This document shows positions 7,067 through 14,810 of a stretch of DNA of 32,104 nucleotides, one piece after another. Position numbers and translations under genes: made by a program. Below the pieces are notes generated by a model. It did not search any database, was not told the DNA's origin, and saw nothing but the letters and a program-made list of their open reading frames with translations. The stretch's first letter is position 1. Every line of letters begins with the position of its first letter. The DNA is from Actinomycetota bacterium (lineage in GTDB: Bacteria > Actinomycetota > Humimicrobiia > Humimicrobiales > Humimicrobiaceae): positions 1 through 32,104 of the forward strand of contig PWSB01000204.1 of assembly GCA_003563375.1 (NCBI GenBank), in the 5' to 3' direction.

Positions 7067-8551
7067 ATGAAACAGGACGTCTTAATAGATTTTAAAAATA
7101 TATCCAAAAGTTTTCCCGGCGTAAAAGCATTAAAAGAGGTAAGCTTTAATATAAAAAGGGGAGAGGTACATGCCCTGGTAGGGGAAAACGGGGCGGGTAA
7201 ATCAACGCTTATAAAGATAATATCTGGCTTGCTGCATAAAGATTCGGGACAGATCATAATAAACGGGCACCAGGCCAATATTAAGACCACCACCGATGCT
7301 TTTGGCTTGGGAATTAGCTGCATATACCAGGAACTGCCCCTGGCCTTTTCCCTGAGCGTTGCAGATAATATATTCCTGGGCCAGGAGATAAAAAAATATG
7401 GTTTAATAGACAAGAAAAAACAAAACAAAATCGCTAAAAAATATTTTTCTGATTTTGATGTTGAGATAAACCCCAAGGTAATCGTCGGCAACCTAAGTGT
7501 CAGCCTGCAGCAGATAACTGCTATAATCAAAGCCATAATGAAGGAGGCTACCCTCTTTATAATGGATGAGCCAACCGCTGCCTTGAGCGAGCATGAGGTT
7601 GACAGGCTTTTTGGTTTCATTAAAAGGATTAAGAAAAAAAATATAAGCATCCTTTATATATCCCACAGGATGGATGAGATATTCGGCATAGCGGACAGGG
7701 TCACGGTATTAAAAGACGGTATTAATATGGGTACAAGGATAGTATCCGAGATCAAAAAAGAAGACCTGATCAATATGATGAGCGGAAAAATAGTCCATGA
7801 CAGCTTGTCCTACGATAAAGAGAGAAAAATTGAAGATCAGAATATTATGGAGATTGAAAACCTGTGCTATGAGAATTTATTACAGGATATAAGTTTTAAT
7901 TTAAAAAAGGGTGAAATTTTAGGAATAACCGGCTTAGTGGGTTCAGGGAAAACAGAACTGCTAAAATGTATTTATGGGCTATATAACCACAAAATAGGCA
8001 AGATTAGCTTGGTGGGCAATGCTTCGGGAAAAAAACAAGGTAAGGAATTTTTTGGCTTTATTCCAGAAGACAGAAAAAAGGAAGGCCTCTTTTTGGATTT
8101 AAATATAATGCACAACATATCGATTTCAAGCTTAAAAAAGCTTTCAAGATTCAGTTTTATAAATAAAAGGAAAGAAAAAAACCTCATTAACAAATTTGTG
8201 AAAGATCTTGGCATCAAAACCGATACCATAAAAAAGAAAGTCAAATTTTTAAGCGGCGGAAACCAGCAAAAAGTAATTTTGTCCCGTTGGCTAAGCTCTA
8301 AAAAAAAGGTTCTTTTAATGGACGAGCCTACTAGAGGAATAGATATTTTATCCAAGGCGGAGATCTATAGACTGATGAACAGATTATCCAAAAACGGTAT
8401 TTCTATTATGTTTTCCTCTTCAGACATAAATGAAGTTTTAAGCATCTCAGACAGGATAGCAGTTATGAGGGATGGAAGAATAGTAGAGATATTCGAAAGA
8501 AAGGATTTTCAAAAAGATAGGATCTTGAGAAAAACCATAATGGACAATTAA
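7067..8551 (+). CDS. Sugar ABC transporter ATP-binding protein, tandem NBD (RbsA/MglA-like)
   Basis: Two fused nucleotide-binding domains. NBD1 has Walker A GENGAGKST, a slightly divergent signature (NLSVSLQQ) and Walker B LFIMDEPTAAL. NBD2 has GLVGSGKTE, signature LSGGNQQK and Walker B LLMDEPTRGID. NBD2 of RbsA-type proteins often has lost the Walker A lysine, but here it is present. I place the start at ATG 7067, giving 494 residues and an N terminus (MKQDVLIDFKNISKSFPG) like the family. The in-frame ATG at 7022 lies at the base of the 7024-7055 hairpin and would add 15 unlikely residues. The SD is poor, so translation may depend on upstream ribosomes. It energises uptake with the permease at 8567. 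Confidence 0.9.
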   Translation: MKQDVLIDFKNISKSFPGVKALKEVSFNIKRGEVHALVGENGAGKSTLIKIISGLLHKDSGQIIINGHQANIKTTTDAFGLGISCIYQELPLAFSLSVADNIFLGQEIKKYGLIDKKKQNKIAKKYFSDFDVEINPKVIVGNLSVSLQQITAIIKAIMKEATLFIMDEPTAALSEHEVDRLFGFIKRIKKKNISILYISHRMDEIFGIADRVTVLKDGINMGTRIVSEIKKEDLINMMSGKIVHDSLSYDKERKIEDQNIMEIENLCYENLLQDISFNLKKGEILGITGLVGSGKTELLKCIYGLYNHKIGKISLVGNASGKKQGKEFFGFIPEDRKKEGLFLDLNIMHNISISSLKKLSRFSFINKRKEKNLINKFVKDLGIKTDTIKKKVKFLSGGNQQKVILSRWLSSKKKVLLMDEPTRGIDILSKAEIYRLMNRLSKNGISIMFSSSDINEVLSISDRIAVMRDGRIVEIFERKDFQKDRILRKTIMDN

Positions 8552-8566
8552 AAAAAGGAGCATGAT

Positions 8567-9556
8567 TTGAAAAATAATAAGCAAGCTTTTTCCGGGCTTA
8601 AAAAAGAGGCATCCTCTGCTTCGCTGTCAAAAAAGTTTTTTGCTGTTGAAAATATAGGCATTTATATTTTTCTAACTATGCTTATCATATTTTTCTCAGT
8701 TATGACTAATGCTTTTTTGACCTTTAGCAATTTTATAGTCATCTTAAGGCAGGTTTCAATTATCGGCATAGCAGCTTTTGGCCAGGCACTTGTGGTCATT
8801 TCAGGCGGGATAGACCTTTCGGTAGGTTCCATAGTTGCCCTGTCAGGCGTAATTGCCGCTTCCCTGACCAATTTTTTCGGGGTACCCATACCACTTGCAT
8901 TTTTAATCGGTATTATGGCGGGGGGAGTCTGCGGCCTTGCCAATGGAGTGCTTGCCACTAAGGTTAAAATACCCCCTATTATAGTTACTCTGGGAACCCT
9001 GACCATAATAAGAGGCTTAGCTTTTATAATCGTGGGAGGCCATACCGTATTTGGTATGCCTGAAAGCTACAGGGTCCTTGGCAGGGGTTATGTGGGTTTT
9101 ATTCCCATTCCTGTGCTCATCATGATTGTATTTTTTATCTTATTTTTTATAGTGCTAAATAACTTAAACTTTGGAAGGCACATATATGCCACAGGTAGCA
9201 ACGAAGAAGCAGCCCTGATTTCCGGGCTTAATGTGGTAAAGATCAAGACCATGGTATTTGTCATATCCGGGTTAATGGCCGGTATAGGGGGCGCGATACT
9301 TTCTTCAAGGCTTGACAGCGGCCAGGCAGCAACTGCCCAGGGCCTGGAGCTGGATGTTCTTACCGCGGTGGTCCTTGGAGGGGTAAGTATTGCAGGAGGC
9401 AAAGGAAGGCTTGAAAGCGTGTTTGTAGGGGTACTCATAATAGGTATACTCGCAAACGGCATGGTGCTCCTAAACGTACAGCATTTCTATCAGTTGGTCA
9501 TAAAAGGGGCAGTGCTTCTTCTAGCTGTAAGCCTGGACGTTTTGAAGAAAAAATAA
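8567..9556 (+). CDS. Sugar ABC transporter permease (RbsC-like, CUT2)
   Basis: A 329-residue, very hydrophobic membrane protein of the BPD_transp_2 family with about 8-10 predicted transmembrane segments. Family motifs include GGIDLSVGSIVALSGVIAAS (about 84-103), VTLGTLTIIRGLAFI (about 140-154) and VLGGVSIAGGKG near the C terminus. It starts at TTG or the first in-frame codon used here (residues KNNKQAF), with the SD AAAGGAG just upstream. The gap to the ATPase is 15 bases. It forms the homodimeric channel of the transporter encoded by 5995-9556. Confidence 0.9.
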   Translation: MKNNKQAFSGLKKEASSASLSKKFFAVENIGIYIFLTMLIIFFSVMTNAFLTFSNFIVILRQVSIIGIAAFGQALVVISGGIDLSVGSIVALSGVIAASLTNFFGVPIPLAFLIGIMAGGVCGLANGVLATKVKIPPIIVTLGTLTIIRGLAFIIVGGHTVFGMPESYRVLGRGYVGFIPIPVLIMIVFFILFFIVLNNLNFGRHIYATGSNEEAALISGLNVVKIKTMVFVISGLMAGIGGAILSSRLDSGQAATAQGLELDVLTAVVLGGVSIAGGKGRLESVFVGVLIIGILANGMVLLNVQHFYQLVIKGAVLLLAVSLDVLKKK

Positions 9557-9572
9557 TACGAAGGAGGATAAA

Positions 9573-10922
9573 ATGAAACCAAAGATAGTTATAATAGGCT
9601 CTGGTAGCCAATTTACTGAATTTTTCCTACAAGAATATTTTAAATTTGAAGAATTTAAAGGCACTACCCTTTCTTTGGTAGACAGGAAACAGGGTAGGCT
9701 GGACCAGGAGATAAGATTAGCCCGGTCGCTGAATGATGCGGTAGGCTGGGAAGTTGAAATTGAAGGAAATACAGACAGGAAAAAGGCTCTGCAAAACGCA
9801 GATTATGTATACTGTTTTGTGGCTGTGAACCACATGGAGACATGGAAAAAAGAATTTGAAATAGCCAATAAAAATGGTATCTATCCTTTCGAGGCATATA
9901 CTGTGGGAGCACCCGGGCTGGGGATGTCTATGAGGCATGTTCCGGTCATGCTTGACATATGCAAGGACATGGAAGATATCTGCCCTGATGCTTGGCTCTT
10001 GCTCGACAACAACCCACTTGCAAAGATTATGGCGGCAGTCATGAAGCACACGAATGTAAAATGTATAGGTTACTGCAATGGACATGAACTCCTGCAGATG
10101 GCTTTGGAACAGCTTTTGGATATGGATGAAAGGGATGTTTCTGAGAGGGCAGCAGACCCTGTTGAAAGGGAGTTCATGGTTCCCGCAGGGAATATCGATA
10201 TCACCTTATCAGGGATAAACCATTGCCAATTTTTATTAGATATAAGAGATTCAAAAACAGGTGATGACCTTTATGGCCAGCTTAGAAAAAACATAGAGAC
10301 AAAGGAAATCCCAGCCGGGTATAAATTTTCTGCAGAAGTATGCAGGCTTCTTGGCTGGTTTCCTTCACCAGCTGATAACCACATAGCAGACTACATATGG
10401 TGTATTGATAAAAATATAAGTGAGGATTATGACTTGGCTCCGTATCCTGTAGACCAGTGGTTTGGGGGCAGGGATGAAAAACAATGGGCCAAAATAGCTG
10501 ACAGTATAGACTCCAAAAAAGATGCCCAAAATTTTATATCCAAAAGAAGGGTGGGATGGCTGAATGTACAGTTAGCTAGGGCTATGATGAAAGGGGTACC
10601 TACCTATTTTCCGGCTATAAACTTGTTAAACAATGGCTGTATACCCAACCTTGACCCAGATATCATTGTAGAAGTCCCTGCAGTGTTAGGGCCTGGCGGG
10701 GCTAAAGCTGTAAGCACGGGTGAACTTCCTGCAGAGGTCCAGCCGATATGCGCCCTTCATGGAAAGATAACCAATATTGTAGGGGATGCCGCAGCCCTAG
10801 GCTCAAAGGAGCTTGCACTTCAGGCACTTATTCTGGATCCTTTTATACCTGACCTTAAAACAGCCAAAAACATACTTGAAGATATGCTGGATTACAATAA
10901 AAATTATTATACCCGTTTTTAA
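9573..10922 (+). CDS. Glycoside hydrolase family 4 (NAD- and Mn-dependent glycosidase)
   Basis: The GH4 fold begins with a Rossmann motif, IIGSGSQFTEF (7-17). Substrate and metal residues are visible: DNNPLA (Asn147), Cys168 in GYCNG, and His217 in SGINHCQF. GH4 enzymes oxidise C3 via NAD before eliminating the glycosidic bond, and cover alpha-glucosidases, alpha-galactosidases, alpha-galacturonidases and 6-phospho-glycosidases. In non-phosphorylated-substrate members such as MelA the metal Cys is followed by His; here it is followed by Asn (Cys168-Asn169). There is no PTS in the window, so a free disaccharide or glycoside imported by the adjacent transporter is the likely substrate. Linkage to galK/galT favours a galactoside; a uronoside is possible. 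SD GGAGG precedes the ATG and 16 bases separate it from the permease. Confidence 0.85.
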   Translation: MKPKIVIIGSGSQFTEFFLQEYFKFEEFKGTTLSLVDRKQGRLDQEIRLARSLNDAVGWEVEIEGNTDRKKALQNADYVYCFVAVNHMETWKKEFEIANKNGIYPFEAYTVGAPGLGMSMRHVPVMLDICKDMEDICPDAWLLLDNNPLAKIMAAVMKHTNVKCIGYCNGHELLQMALEQLLDMDERDVSERAADPVEREFMVPAGNIDITLSGINHCQFLLDIRDSKTGDDLYGQLRKNIETKEIPAGYKFSAEVCRLLGWFPSPADNHIADYIWCIDKNISEDYDLAPYPVDQWFGGRDEKQWAKIADSIDSKKDAQNFISKRRVGWLNVQLARAMMKGVPTYFPAINLLNNGCIPNLDPDIIVEVPAVLGPGGAKAVSTGELPAEVQPICALHGKITNIVGDAAALGSKELALQALILDPFIPDLKTAKNILEDMLDYNKNYYTRF

Positions 10923-10930
10923 AATAGGTT

Positions 10931-12118
10931 ATGGAAGATTTTTTCAAAAAACAAGAGATGATATTCCTAGAAAAATTTATGGCTGGCAAAAAAAAGTTTG
11001 ATCCTGAAGAATCAGTAAAAGTGATATCTCCGGGCAGATTAAATATTATAGGCGAACATACTGATTACAATCTAGGATTTTCGCTTCCTATGGCTATAGA
11101 TAAGCATAAATATTTTACAGCTGTAAGAAATAATTCCAAAAAAGTTAAAATATTTGATAATGGGTTTAATGAATATTATGAATTTGACCTTGGTCATATA
11201 AAATATGACCGCAGCGTTAAATGGTCCAATTACATAAAGGGCGTAATAGATGAATACCAAAAAGACGGAAAGCAAATAGACGGTTTTAACCTTGTAATCG
11301 ATAGTGACCTGGTGTCAGGTGCGGGCTTAAGTTCTTCGGCAGCAATGCTTTTGGGGACTTCCCTGGCAATAGAAGGATTATTCGGTTTCAATAGCAAGAA
11401 AAATAAAATCTTAGGCTATTGCCATGATGCTGAAAATAATTTTGTCAGAATAAATAATGGTTTTTTGGATCATTTTTCTGTTCTTTTTGGTAAAAAGGAT
11501 AATGCGATTTTTTTAAATTTTAAAAACCTGGATTACAAGTATGTTCCGGTATCTCTCCAAAAGTATAGTTTTTTGGTCATTGATTCAAAAGAGGAAAGGT
11601 ATCTTCCCGAAACAGATTACAATAAAAGAAGATTGGAATGCGAACAGGCAGTTCGTTTTATCAATCATGATACTGCCAATAACATAAATTCCTTATCGGA
11701 TTTAAACATCGGTTTTCTGGGGGAAATAGCCAATAAAATCGATAATATCCTCTATAGGAGAGTAAAACATGTAGTGGAAGAAAACCAAAGGGTTGCCAGG
11801 TCTGTTGAGATATTGAGGTCAAATAAAATGAGTTCGCTCGGAGAATTATTGGTAGAATCCCATGAAAGTCTAAGGGATGATTACGAAGTCTCGACTCAAA
11901 AACTTGATTTTATAGTTGAAAGTCTGTTAAAAACCAGAGGAGTCCTGGGAGCAAGGATGATGGGCGCAGGGTTCGGCGGCTGCCTCATAAGCCTTATAGA
12001 AAAAAACAGGCTTGACGGAATAGTTGAAAAGATAAGTGATAGTTATTTTAAAAAGTTTAAAATCAGACCTGATTTCATCAACTGTAAGTCAGCTGATGGG
12101 GTCCATAGGATAAATTAA
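10931..12118 (+). CDS. galK: Galactokinase
   Basis: A 395-residue GHMP kinase with all three motifs: PGRLNIIGEHTDYN near residue 34 (the EHTDYN sugar-binding signature of galactokinases), the ATP loop GAGLSSSAAML near 129, and GARMMGAGFGGC near 341. It converts alpha-D-galactose and ATP to galactose 1-phosphate, the first Leloir step. It begins 8 bases after the GH4 gene and is followed by a 65-codon ORF one base after its stop, then galT. No epimerase (galE) or mutarotase gene is seen in the window. Confidence 0.93.
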   Translation: MEDFFKKQEMIFLEKFMAGKKKFDPEESVKVISPGRLNIIGEHTDYNLGFSLPMAIDKHKYFTAVRNNSKKVKIFDNGFNEYYEFDLGHIKYDRSVKWSNYIKGVIDEYQKDGKQIDGFNLVIDSDLVSGAGLSSSAAMLLGTSLAIEGLFGFNSKKNKILGYCHDAENNFVRINNGFLDHFSVLFGKKDNAIFLNFKNLDYKYVPVSLQKYSFLVIDSKEERYLPETDYNKRRLECEQAVRFINHDTANNINSLSDLNIGFLGEIANKIDNILYRRVKHVVEENQRVARSVEILRSNKMSSLGELLVESHESLRDDYEVSTQKLDFIVESLLKTRGVLGARMMGAGFGGCLISLIEKNRLDGIVEKISDSYFKKFKIRPDFINCKSADGVHRIN

Positions 12119-12119
12119 A

Positions 12120-12317
12120 ATGATGAAAAAAAGAAAAATTATTACAAAAAAAAGGGAAAAAACAAATATTCCTACGGATGATGGCAGGTTAAGCTTGGCT
12201 ACGGACGAAGATGGCTGTGATAAAGGATGCATAATAGAAGAAGATAAAATAGTTAAAAAGATGATTGTAAAGGAAGATGGGAGATATTTGATATTTTATA
12301 ATTTCAAAAGGCCTTAA
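12120..12317 (+). CDS. Small ORF, possible detached N terminus of GalT
   Basis: Sixty-five codons, starting one base after galK and ending at TAA (12315-12317). It is in the same frame as galT, whose ATG is six bases beyond the stop, so one in-frame TAA is all that separates them. The C-terminal part (KEDGRYLIFYNFKRP) resembles the short ADGRE-YYD segment that starts many actinobacterial-type GalT proteins, which run on into the RRDP-AIA-HRQGRT region found at the start of galT here. The N-terminal half is Lys-rich and not recognised. It could be a remnant of a longer GalT, a separately translated N-terminal piece, a coupling ORF, or the product of a sequencing error. Confidence 0.45.
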   Translation: MMKKRKIITKKREKTNIPTDDGRLSLATDEDGCDKGCIIEEDKIVKKMIVKEDGRYLIFYNFKRP

Positions 12318-12323
12318 ATACCG

Positions 12324-13295
12324 ATGCTGCAATCAAGAAGAGACCCCATAAAAAATGATAGGATAGCAATAGCCACAAAAAGGCAGGGAAGGACATTTTT
12401 TCCACTAAAAGATTACTGTCCGTTATGCCCTACCCTAAATAAAAAAAATAGTACTGAGATACCAGATAAAGAGTATGATATTGTGGTCTTTGAGAATAAG
12501 TTTCCAACGTTTAGCAGAAATCCTGACCTGGGTGAACAAGATATCGGCCCTCCTTATGCTGTTTATCCCTCAAAAGGAATATGCGAGGTAATCTGTTATA
12601 CACAGAACCATCAAGAATATCTAGAAGATCAGCCCCTAAACAAGATAGAAAACTTAATAAATGTTTGGGCTGACCGGTATTATAATCTTGGTGCCAAAAA
12701 TTATATAAAATACGTTTTAATATTTGAGAACAAGGGAAAAGAGATAGGAGTGACCTTATCCCATCCGCATGGCCAAGTATACGCTTTTACCTATATCCCT
12801 CCGATTATCAAGCAAGAGCTGGCTTCTTCAAAAAAATATTTTAAAGCAAAAAAAGAATGCTTGCACTGCACCATCATCAAAAAAGAGCGGGAAGCCGGAC
12901 AGAGGATGGTAATAGAGAATAAAGAATTTATAGCTTTTGTCCCATTTTATGCTAGGTGGCCTTATGAAGTACACATATATCCATTGTCCCATCAAGAAAA
13001 TATTAGCCAATTAGGTGAAGAGCAAATAAAATACCTCGCAATGATATTAAAAGAATTGATCAACAGGTATAATTCATTGTTCAATTTTAAAATGCCTTAT
13101 GTGATGGTTATACACCAAACACCTACCGATAAAAAGGATCACGGTTATTATCACCTACATTTTGAGTTTTATCCTCCTTACCGGACCAGCAATAAGCTTA
13201 AATTCTTAGCGGGCTGTGAATTAGGTGCAGGAACATTTATCAATGATACATTGCCTGAAGAAAAAGCTGAGGAGTTAAGAAAGATCAAGGTTTAA
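12324..13295 (+). CDS. galT: Galactose-1-phosphate uridylyltransferase
   Basis: A 323-residue HIT-superfamily transferase. The active-site motif is LSHPHGQ with His147-Pro-His149 (the second His is the uridylylated nucleophile), and CPLC at 32-35 supplies structural metal ligands. ECLHCTII begins the C-terminal half, and HQTPTDKKDHGYYHLHFEFYPP completes the domain. It transfers UMP from UDP-glucose to galactose 1-phosphate. The N terminus (MLQSRRDPIKNDRIAIATKRQGRTF) aligns with the usual domain start, so the protein may work without the upstream 65-codon segment. SD is weak, suggesting coupling to upstream translation. It ends three bases before the convergent ROK gene. Confidence 0.9.
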   Translation: MLQSRRDPIKNDRIAIATKRQGRTFFPLKDYCPLCPTLNKKNSTEIPDKEYDIVVFENKFPTFSRNPDLGEQDIGPPYAVYPSKGICEVICYTQNHQEYLEDQPLNKIENLINVWADRYYNLGAKNYIKYVLIFENKGKEIGVTLSHPHGQVYAFTYIPPIIKQELASSKKYFKAKKECLHCTIIKKEREAGQRMVIENKEFIAFVPFYARWPYEVHIYPLSHQENISQLGEEQIKYLAMILKELINRYNSLFNFKMPYVMVIHQTPTDKKDHGYYHLHFEFYPPYRTSNKLKFLAGCELGAGTFINDTLPEEKAEELRKIKV

Positions 13296-13298
13296 TTC

Positions 13299-14561
13299 TT
13301 AGAGATATTTTGGCATCCAGTCCATTACCTGGTAGAAATTCTGATAAAAAATTTTATTGATATGATTTAATCCATATTTTATGGCCCCGACAATATGTGC
13401 ATTTTCCTTAAGTTTGGATGCGACGATCTTCACATTAAAAGGTGTTATGCAGTAAATTTCTTTTGTAAGTTTTTTTAAAAAACTTTCACCAAGAAGAAGG
13501 ACATTACCATTTATGATGATCAATTCTGTATCTATTATTGAAATAATAGAAGCGATTCCGATAGAAAGAATCTTTATAATTTGGTCATCTATTACTTTTT
13601 TTATAACCTTATTTTTATTATCCCTATAATTTCTACTTATTTCCTGGAAGTTCAGATCTTCAAAATTCTGAATACTTTTGGATTTTCTTAAGGCCTCATT
13701 GACGGCCTTAGTGATACCATGAATATCTACCTGGCTCTCAAATAAGCCTAGATCCATGGTGTTCTGTTGTAATTTTTTATTATCATAGTTTTTAGTTATG
13801 GGAAGATAGGATATTTCCCCCATCGCACCATTTTTCCCATCCACTATGTCCCCGTTAATAATAATCCCGGCACCTACACCACTTTCAATATCTATATATA
13901 CCAGGTCTTTAATATCTTTATAATATACCCATTGTTCCCCGATTGCCCCCAGGTTCACAGAGTTGTTTACTATAACGTCAAATCCATATTTATCTTCTAA
14001 AATATCTACAAGGTTTATCCCGCTCCAATCCTTTATATAAGGAGCTTTTATTATTTTATTTGATTTAGGGTCAACTATGCCATGGGTCCCTACGCTTATT
14101 ATTTTTACTTTTTTTGATATTTTATTTGACTTCTCCAATAAGTCATCGATTAGGTTAAAAATATAGTTTATGCTTTCCGCTCTATTCCTGCCGGGAAATT
14201 TTTCTTCCTTTTTACTATGGATAATTTTTCCTTTTAGATTTGCGATAGCGGCTTCTAGTTTTTCATAATGTATATCTAAAATCAGCATATATATCAAATC
14301 TTCATTTAATTTTAAAATTATAGGTTTCTTCCCGATTTTAGATTCAGCTTTTTTCTCCTCATACAGGACTTCCTTTAAAATAAGATAGTTTACAAGGTCA
14401 GATATTGTAGATTTGGGAAGGCCGGTCTCCCGGGCTATCTGCACCCTGGTAACGTTTTTTTTCTCTATCACCTTTTTAAGTATGAGGCCTATGTTCTGTT
14501 CCCTTAAAGATCGGTATTTAGCTTTTTTATTTTCTTTCTTAATTTTCTTTTCATTATTCAT
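13299..14561 (-). CDS. ROK-family transcriptional repressor (NagC/XylR-like)
   Basis: The N-terminal winged helix is VTRVQIARETGLPKSTISDLVNYL (about 38-61), followed by the ROK sugar-kinase-like domain with ESGVGAGIIINGDIVDGKNGAMGEI. The position of the catalytic Asp of ROK kinases (NDxN) reads NNSVN, and the CxCG zinc cluster is absent, so it should sense a sugar without phosphorylating it. It lies between two catabolic operons, convergent with operon A and divergent from operon B. A 19-bp motif found at 14620-14638 upstream of it recurs at 3395-3413 and 4748-4766, pointing to autoregulation and control of the PfkB-SIS operon and operon A. The N terminus is unusually Lys-rich (about 15 residues) and the start has no clear SD. 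Confidence 0.88.
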   Translation of the reverse strand: MNNEKKIKKENKKAKYRSLREQNIGLILKKVIEKKNVTRVQIARETGLPKSTISDLVNYLILKEVLYEEKKAESKIGKKPIILKLNEDLIYMLILDIHYEKLEAAIANLKGKIIHSKKEEKFPGRNRAESINYIFNLIDDLLEKSNKISKKVKIISVGTHGIVDPKSNKIIKAPYIKDWSGINLVDILEDKYGFDVIVNNSVNLGAIGEQWVYYKDIKDLVYIDIESGVGAGIIINGDIVDGKNGAMGEISYLPITKNYDNKKLQQNTMDLGLFESQVDIHGITKAVNEALRKSKSIQNFEDLNFQEISRNYRDNKNKVIKKVIDDQIIKILSIGIASIISIIDTELIIINGNVLLLGESFLKKLTKEIYCITPFNVKIVASKLKENAHIVGAIKYGLNHINKIFYQNFYQVMDWMPKYL

Positions 14562-14619
14562 TTTTTCTGGGGCAGGCTCAAAATAAATGGCAAAATCTTT
14601 GGGTCAATTATATATTAAT

Positions 14620-14638
14620 TAATCCGAAATATGTACTA
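14620..14638. promoter_or_regulatory. 19-bp dyad operator, copy 3 (ROK gene/operon B intergenic)
   Basis: TAATCCGAAATATGTACTA matches copy 1 (minus-strand reading of 3395-3413) at 14 of 19 positions, including CGAA and the TG.ACTA end. It lies about 60 bases upstream of the ROK start codon. Confidence 0.5.
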
Positions 14639-14654
14639 ATTATTAATTTTTTAG

Positions 14655-14683
14655 AGAATACTAAGATAACAGTAAAATGTCAT
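14655..14683 (-). promoter_or_regulatory. Possible promoter of the ROK gene
   Basis: On the minus strand ATGACA (14678-14683) and TATTCT (14655-14660) are 17 bases apart. Matches are five and four of six, so this is tentative. The dyad at 14620-14638 would fall just downstream of the transcription start. Confidence 0.35.
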
Positions 14684-14764
14684 ATATTTGATTGTGTTTG
14701 ATAATTTATTTTTGTTATGTTTTACTAATATAAATGAAATTTTAATATATAAATTATAAAATTC

Positions 14765-14792
14765 GCATATTCAAACTTTTGTTTGGGCATAT
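14765..14792. repeat. Small dyad and direct repeat upstream of operon B
   Basis: CAAAC (14772-14776) and GTTTG (14781-14785) flank TTTT, and GCATAT occurs on both sides (14765-14770 and 14787-14792). It lies about 20 bases before the operon B start, where a regulator or a 5' UTR stem could act. No confident sigma-70 promoter was found for operon B on the plus strand. Confidence 0.3.
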
Positions 14793-14810
14793 ATTTTTGG
14801 ATTAATTTAG

